Assembly: GCA_003694775.1 (NCBI GenBank)
Contig: RFJV01000283.1
Coordinates: 1-7,848, forward strand
DNA length: 7,848 nt
Reading direction: 5' to 3'
Source: Chloroflexota bacterium
GTDB lineage: Bacteria > Chloroflexota > Anaerolineae > 4572-78 > J111
In this document: in pieces, positions 5,745 to 7,848 of the stretch
How positions within the stretch are numbered: position 1 is the first letter of the stretch
Layout of the letters: the number at the start of each line of letters is the position of its first letter
Program-made: the position numbers and the translations under genes
Notes under the pieces: model-generated
The model's input: the letters and a program-made list of their open reading frames with translations, nothing else
What the model was told of the DNA's origin: nothing
Database searches by the model: none

Positions 5745-6657
5745 GGGCCTGAAAGCGGGGTCGCAGTTGGAGCGGGTTCTGCGGGCCGGACGGTTCGCGG
5801 TCACCGCGGAAATCGGTGCGCCGGACAGTGCGGACCCGGAGGCGGTGTACCGGGAAGCGCGCAAGCTGGCCGGCTGGGTGGACGCCATCAACGCCACCGA
5901 TGCGTCCGGGGCGAATGTGCACATGTCCAGCGTGGCTATCTGTGCCCTGCTGGTCCGGGCCGGGCTGGAGCCGGTGTTCCAGGTTTCGTGCCGGGACCGC
6001 AACCGGATTGCCGTTCAGGGCGACATTCTGGGCGCGGCGGCGCTGGGCATCCGCAATGTGCTCTGCCTGACCGGGGATGATGTCAGTGTGGGCGACCAGC
6101 CGCAGGCCAAACGGGTGTTCGACCTGGATTCGGTGCGGCTGTTGCGGGTCGCCAAAATTATGCGCGACCGGGGAATGTTCCTCAGCGGGCGGAAGCTGGA
6201 AACACCCCCGCGGCTGTTTCTGGGCGCGGCGGCCAATCCTTTTGTGCCGCCTTATGACTGGCGTCCCCTGCGGCTGGCAAAAAAGGCAGCCGCAGGCGCG
6301 GATTTTATCCAGACCCAGTACTGCTTCGATGTGCCGCGCCTGCGGGCGTTTATGGGCCGGGTGAGGGATATGGGCCTGCACCAGACGGTGTACATTCTGG
6401 TGGGGGTGGGGCCTCTGCGGTCGGAAAAGGCGGCGGAGTTTATGCGCACCAAAGTGCCGGGGGTGGTCATCCCGGACGAGATTGTGGACCGGCTGAGAAA
6501 AACGCCCAAAGCAAAGAAGGTAGAAGAAGGCAAACAGATTTGCCTGGAAATCATCGAGCAGGTCAGGGAAATTGAAGGTGTGGCCGGGGTGCACATTATG
6601 GCCTTCCGGCAGGAGGAACTGGTCCCGGAAATCGTGGCCGAGGCAAAATTACGGTGA
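5734..6657 (+). CDS. metF: MetF, methylenetetrahydrofolate reductase flavin subunit
   Basis: The 307-residue, TIM-barrel flavoprotein reduces 5,10-methylene-tetrahydrofolate to 5-methyl-tetrahydrofolate. Visible family motifs are VTAEIGAP with E26 in the position of the catalytic Glu, FQVSCRDRNRIAVQGDI (82-98), LGIRNVLCLTGDD (104-116) where MetF proteins have the GD pair that contacts flavin, and ADFIQTQYCFDV (189-200) with the conserved Gln residues. The length is normal for MetF. GGAGGGGG and GGTGGA lie before the ATG within the end of metV. The 11-bp overlap and order (metV then metF) match the MetVF type, which in other bacteria uses ferredoxin, a heterodisulfide-reductase-like complex or an RnfC2 subunit as partner. 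No such gene is next to it here, so the electron donor cannot be told. Confidence 0.92.
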   Translation: MGDEGLKAGSQLERVLRAGRFAVTAEIGAPDSADPEAVYREARKLAGWVDAINATDASGANVHMSSVAICALLVRAGLEPVFQVSCRDRNRIAVQGDILGAAALGIRNVLCLTGDDVSVGDQPQAKRVFDLDSVRLLRVAKIMRDRGMFLSGRKLETPPRLFLGAAANPFVPPYDWRPLRLAKKAAAGADFIQTQYCFDVPRLRAFMGRVRDMGLHQTVYILVGVGPLRSEKAAEFMRTKVPGVVIPDEIVDRLRKTPKAKKVEEGKQICLEIIEQVREIEGVAGVHIMAFRQEELVPEIVAEAKLR

Positions 6658-6704
6658 CGGGTGCGTTTCATTTTTTTGGCAACCGGAGCCATCCACGAAT
6701 TTTT

Positions 6705-6834
6705 CACGAATACACGAATACACGACCTGTCCTCGCCAGGAGATGGTAGGACAACTGCTAGCAGTTGTCCTGCCATCTTCGAGGAATCCATTCGTGTACC
6801 TGTCCCCGGTAGGGGGTTCGTGTTGTATTCGCGG
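6705..6834. repeat. Nested inverted repeat (degenerate mobile-element-like)
   Basis: The left outer arm is CACGAATACACGAA (6705-6718); the right outer region TTCGTGTTGTATTCGCG (6817-6833) is its imperfect complement. Inside are the arms TCCTCG (6730-6735) and CGAGGA (6780-6785), then a core palindrome. ACCTGTCC(T/C)CG also occurs as a direct repeat at 6725 and 6798. No coding capacity and no clear target duplication were seen. Confidence 0.5.
6741..6778. repeat. 38-bp near-perfect palindrome centred on GCTAGC
   Basis: The arms AGATGGTAGGACAACTGCT and AGCAGTTGTCCTGCCATCT match over 19 bp with one mismatch, which becomes a G-U pair in RNA. The stem would close on a minimal loop at CTAG. It lacks a T-run on either side, so it is not a classic intrinsic terminator, but it could halt or protect both converging transcripts. 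Confidence 0.85.
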
Positions 6835-6935
6835 ACGGCCAGAAACGTAAAATATCCGTCCCCGGTTCTGCCGGGACAGGCAAAAATTTGAAACACACCC
6901 TACGGTGCTCGAAAGTGCGGGTGCAAAGAAATCCA

Positions 6936-6955
6936 GGGCGCTTCAGCGTCCTTTT
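6936..6955 (+). terminator. Likely intrinsic terminator after metF
   Basis: GGGCGC-TTCA-GCGTCC forms a six-pair stem (one G-U) directly followed by TTTT on the plus strand, then GCCTTT. It is 279 bp past the metF stop and is the only hairpin in the gap with a trailing T-run, but the run is short. Confidence 0.45.
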
Positions 6956-6964
6956 GCCTTTCAG

Positions 6965-6984
6965 CCCGGCGTTTCAACGTCGGG
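6965..6984 (-). terminator. Hairpin just downstream of the cyclophilin gene
   Basis: CCCGGCGT-TTCA-ACGTCGGG gives an eight-pair stem with one G-U, 16 bp past the cyclophilin stop (7001). On the minus strand it is followed by CTGAAAGG, not a T-run, so it may stabilise the mRNA end rather than terminate. It shares the TTCA loop with the neighbouring hairpin. Confidence 0.4.
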
Positions 6985-7000
6985 TGAACTTCACCGCTCT

Positions 7001-7483
7001 TTACCGCTCGATAATGACCACCTCGCGCATCACATCGCCATTTTTCAGGGCGGTGACCACCTCCATTCCCTGCGTTACCTTGCCGAATACGGTGTGCCGT
7101 CCGTCCAGGTGCGGCTGGGGGGCGTGGCAGATGAAAAACTGCGAGCCATTAGTATTCGGCCCGGCGTTGGCCATGCTCAGACTGCCGGTTTCGTGGCGGT
7201 GGGGATTGTTGGCAGTTTCGTCCTCAAAGCGGTAGCCGGGGCCGCCGCGACCGTCGCCGCGGGGACAGCCACCCTGCGATACGAACCCGTCAATCACGCG
7301 ATGGAAAGTCAGGCCATCGTAAAATTTATCCCGCGCCAGGAATACAAAGTTGTTCACCGTTTTGGGCGCGTCCGCGGCAAACAGGTCAATATGGATGTCG
7401 CCCTTGTCGGTCTTGATGATGGCCTGGTAAGTTTTGGTCACGTCGATGACCATTTCCGGATACTGCGCGTACTGCTTTGGCAT
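7001..7483 (-). CDS. Cyclophilin-type peptidyl-prolyl cis-trans isomerase
   Basis: The 160-residue enzyme speeds cis-trans isomerisation of Xaa-Pro bonds. Diagnostic segments are [14 protein letters not shown] (59-72, with the catalytic Arg at 62 and Gln at 70), [10 protein letters not shown] (80-89), [16 protein letters not shown] (103-118) and [11 protein letters not shown] (126-136). The position equal to Trp121 of human cyclophilin A is His125 here, a change expected to weaken cyclosporin binding. There is no signal peptide, so it is cytoplasmic, and the length fits single-domain bacterial cyclophilins. The ATG is supported by AGGAG six bases upstream (7490-7494 region). It is on the same strand as the dehydrogenase gene to its right, but 125 bp of repeats separate them, so co-transcription is uncertain. 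It could be named ppiA or ppiB; the sequence does not decide. Confidence 0.95.
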   Translation of the reverse strand: MPKQYAQYPEMVIDVTKTYQAIIKTDKGDIHIDLFAADAPKTVNNFVFLARDKFYDGLTFHRVIDGFVSQGGCPRGDGRGGPGYRFEDETANNPHRHETGSLSMANAGPNTNGSQFFICHAPQPHLDGRHTVFGKVTQGMEVVTALKNGDVMREVVIIER

Positions 7484-7500
7484 TTTAAGCTCCTGAAAAA

Positions 7501-7608
7501 TAGTTGGTTAGTTGGTTAGTTGGTTAGTTGGTTAGTTTGGGAGTTTGGGAGTTTGAGAGTTGGGGACCAATCTCCAATCTCCAATCTCTAATCTCCAATC
7601 CCCAAATC
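7501..7608. repeat. Three abutting simple tandem arrays (8-mer, 8-mer, 7-mer)
   Basis: TAGTTGGT is repeated four times (7501-7532), then TTTGGGAG three times with one change (7536-7559), then CCAATCT about six times with changes (7567-7608). Together they fill nearly the whole gap between the dehydrogenase stop and the cyclophilin ribosome-binding site. On the minus strand they would form the leader of the cyclophilin gene. No promoter box is clear within them. Confidence 0.9.
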
Positions 7609-7848
7609 TTACGCCGGTGCGCCGAGGCGGATAATCTTCTCCTGCCCCTGGGGGACATTTCGGGTGGCGTTCACGGTGTCGATGACCAGGGGACAGTTCT
7701 GCACCACCCGGTTGTAGTCGATACTGCGGTGACCGGTGATGATGACACAGCAGTCTGCGCCCTGGAGGAGGTCGTCGGTCAGGGGGACGCTGTCGAACTC
7801 CAGTACATCCCGGAGGACCACATCGCCGCCAATTCTGAAGCGCGGCAC
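7609..7848 (-). CDS. UDP-sugar (nucleotide-sugar) dehydrogenase, C-terminus (partial, runs off right edge)
   Basis: The last 79 or so residues of a UDP-glucose/GDP-mannose dehydrogenase family protein are present. The end reads VPRFRIGGDVV, then SVPLTDDLLQGADCCVIIT, then GHRSIDYNRVVQNCPLVIDT, and closes with VNATRNV. This matches the C-terminal domain, where 'ADxxVIxTxHxxxDY' and 'xLVxDTxN' strands are typical of the UDP-N-acetylglucosamine/mannosamine (WecC or WbpA-like) branch. Such enzymes oxidise C6 of a nucleotide sugar with two NAD+ to make a uronate for surface polysaccharide. The catalytic Cys and NAD-binding domain are outside the window. The GTG at the edge codes an internal Val of 'VPRF' and is not taken as the start. 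The exact substrate cannot be told. Confidence 0.85.
   Translation of the reverse strand: MPRFRIGGDVVLRDVLEFDSVPLTDDLLQGADCCVIITGHRSIDYNRVVQNCPLVIDTVNATRNVPQGQEKIIRLGAPA

Larger units (their letters stand above)
6658..7000. other. Convergent intergenic region rich in inverted repeats
   Basis: This 343-bp gap lies tail-to-tail between metF (+) and the cyclophilin gene (-). It has no credible gene. It contains CACGAATA units (6694-6725), a 38-bp palindrome (6741-6778), CCTGTCCCCG motifs in both orientations (6726, 6799, 6873), an imperfect hairpin at 6858-6877, and two TTCA-loop hairpins at 6936-6951 and 6965-6984. Confidence 0.7.

Noticed and set aside
5208..6594. Long minus-strand open frames opposite metV and metF
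   Set aside because: metV and metF have firm family motifs on the plus strand. The antisense frames are His/Pro/Arg-rich shadows without a ribosome site or domain.
6661..6896. Short plus-strand frames in the gap after metF
   Set aside because: They run through palindromes and repeats, have no ribosome site and encode no recognisable protein.
7501..7608. CRISPR-like array before the cyclophilin gene
   Set aside because: Units are 7-8 bp with no spacers between them, so these are simple tandem repeats, not a CRISPR array.

Overview
The window is a GC-rich chromosomal segment from a bacterium. It looks most like a member of the Chloroflexota (Anaerolineae-type). That placement is an inference from three things: the MetV-MetF pair, a DUF58/BatA-type membrane cluster with a DUF2905 gene, and the many 7- and 8-base simple tandem arrays and small double-hairpin elements scattered between genes. 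No rRNA, tRNA, CRISPR array or intact transposase gene is visible.

Left part (1-5016), mostly minus strand. Read from right to left, a strong promoter at about 5043-5071 drives an exported, membrane-anchored zinc-metallopeptidase (MA-like, HELAH motif). This gene overlaps by ATGA a three-segment membrane protein with a long acidic extracytoplasmic tail. After a small plus-strand SRPBCC gene comes a second minus-strand run: a two-helix DUF2905 protein, a DUF58/VWA protein, and the N-terminus of a BatA-like membrane protein that runs off the left edge with a GTGA overlap. DUF58 and BatA-like proteins are normally partners of MoxR-type AAA+ ATPases. No MoxR gene lies in the window, so it may be outside. 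The two exported proteins upstream may belong to the same envelope-associated system, but that is an inference from position.

Middle part (5017-6657). A divergent promoter region gives each direction a TTGACA -35 box and a 17-bp spacer. To the right it drives metV-metF, the cysteine-rich and flavin-binding subunits of a MetVF-type methylenetetrahydrofolate reductase (methyl branch of the Wood-Ljungdahl pathway or folate one-carbon metabolism). The two genes overlap by 11 bp and no electron-transfer partner (HdrABC, MvhD or RnfC2 type) is next to them.

Right part (6658-7848). A 343-bp convergent gap holds a 38-bp near-perfect palindrome nested in wider inverted repeats, followed by two short hairpins that share a TTCA loop and probably end transcription. 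Beyond it on the minus strand are a cyclophilin-type peptidyl-prolyl isomerase and the C-terminus of a nucleotide-sugar (UDP-sugar) dehydrogenase, separated by about 110 bp made almost wholly of three abutting simple-repeat arrays.

The least explained features are the two related double-hairpin elements at 1236-1299 and 1622-1710, the heptamer array translated into the N-terminus of the DUF58 protein, and the nested palindrome downstream of metF. I see no clearly new defence or mobile system. The membrane protease plus DUF58/BatA cluster is the best candidate for an undescribed functional module.
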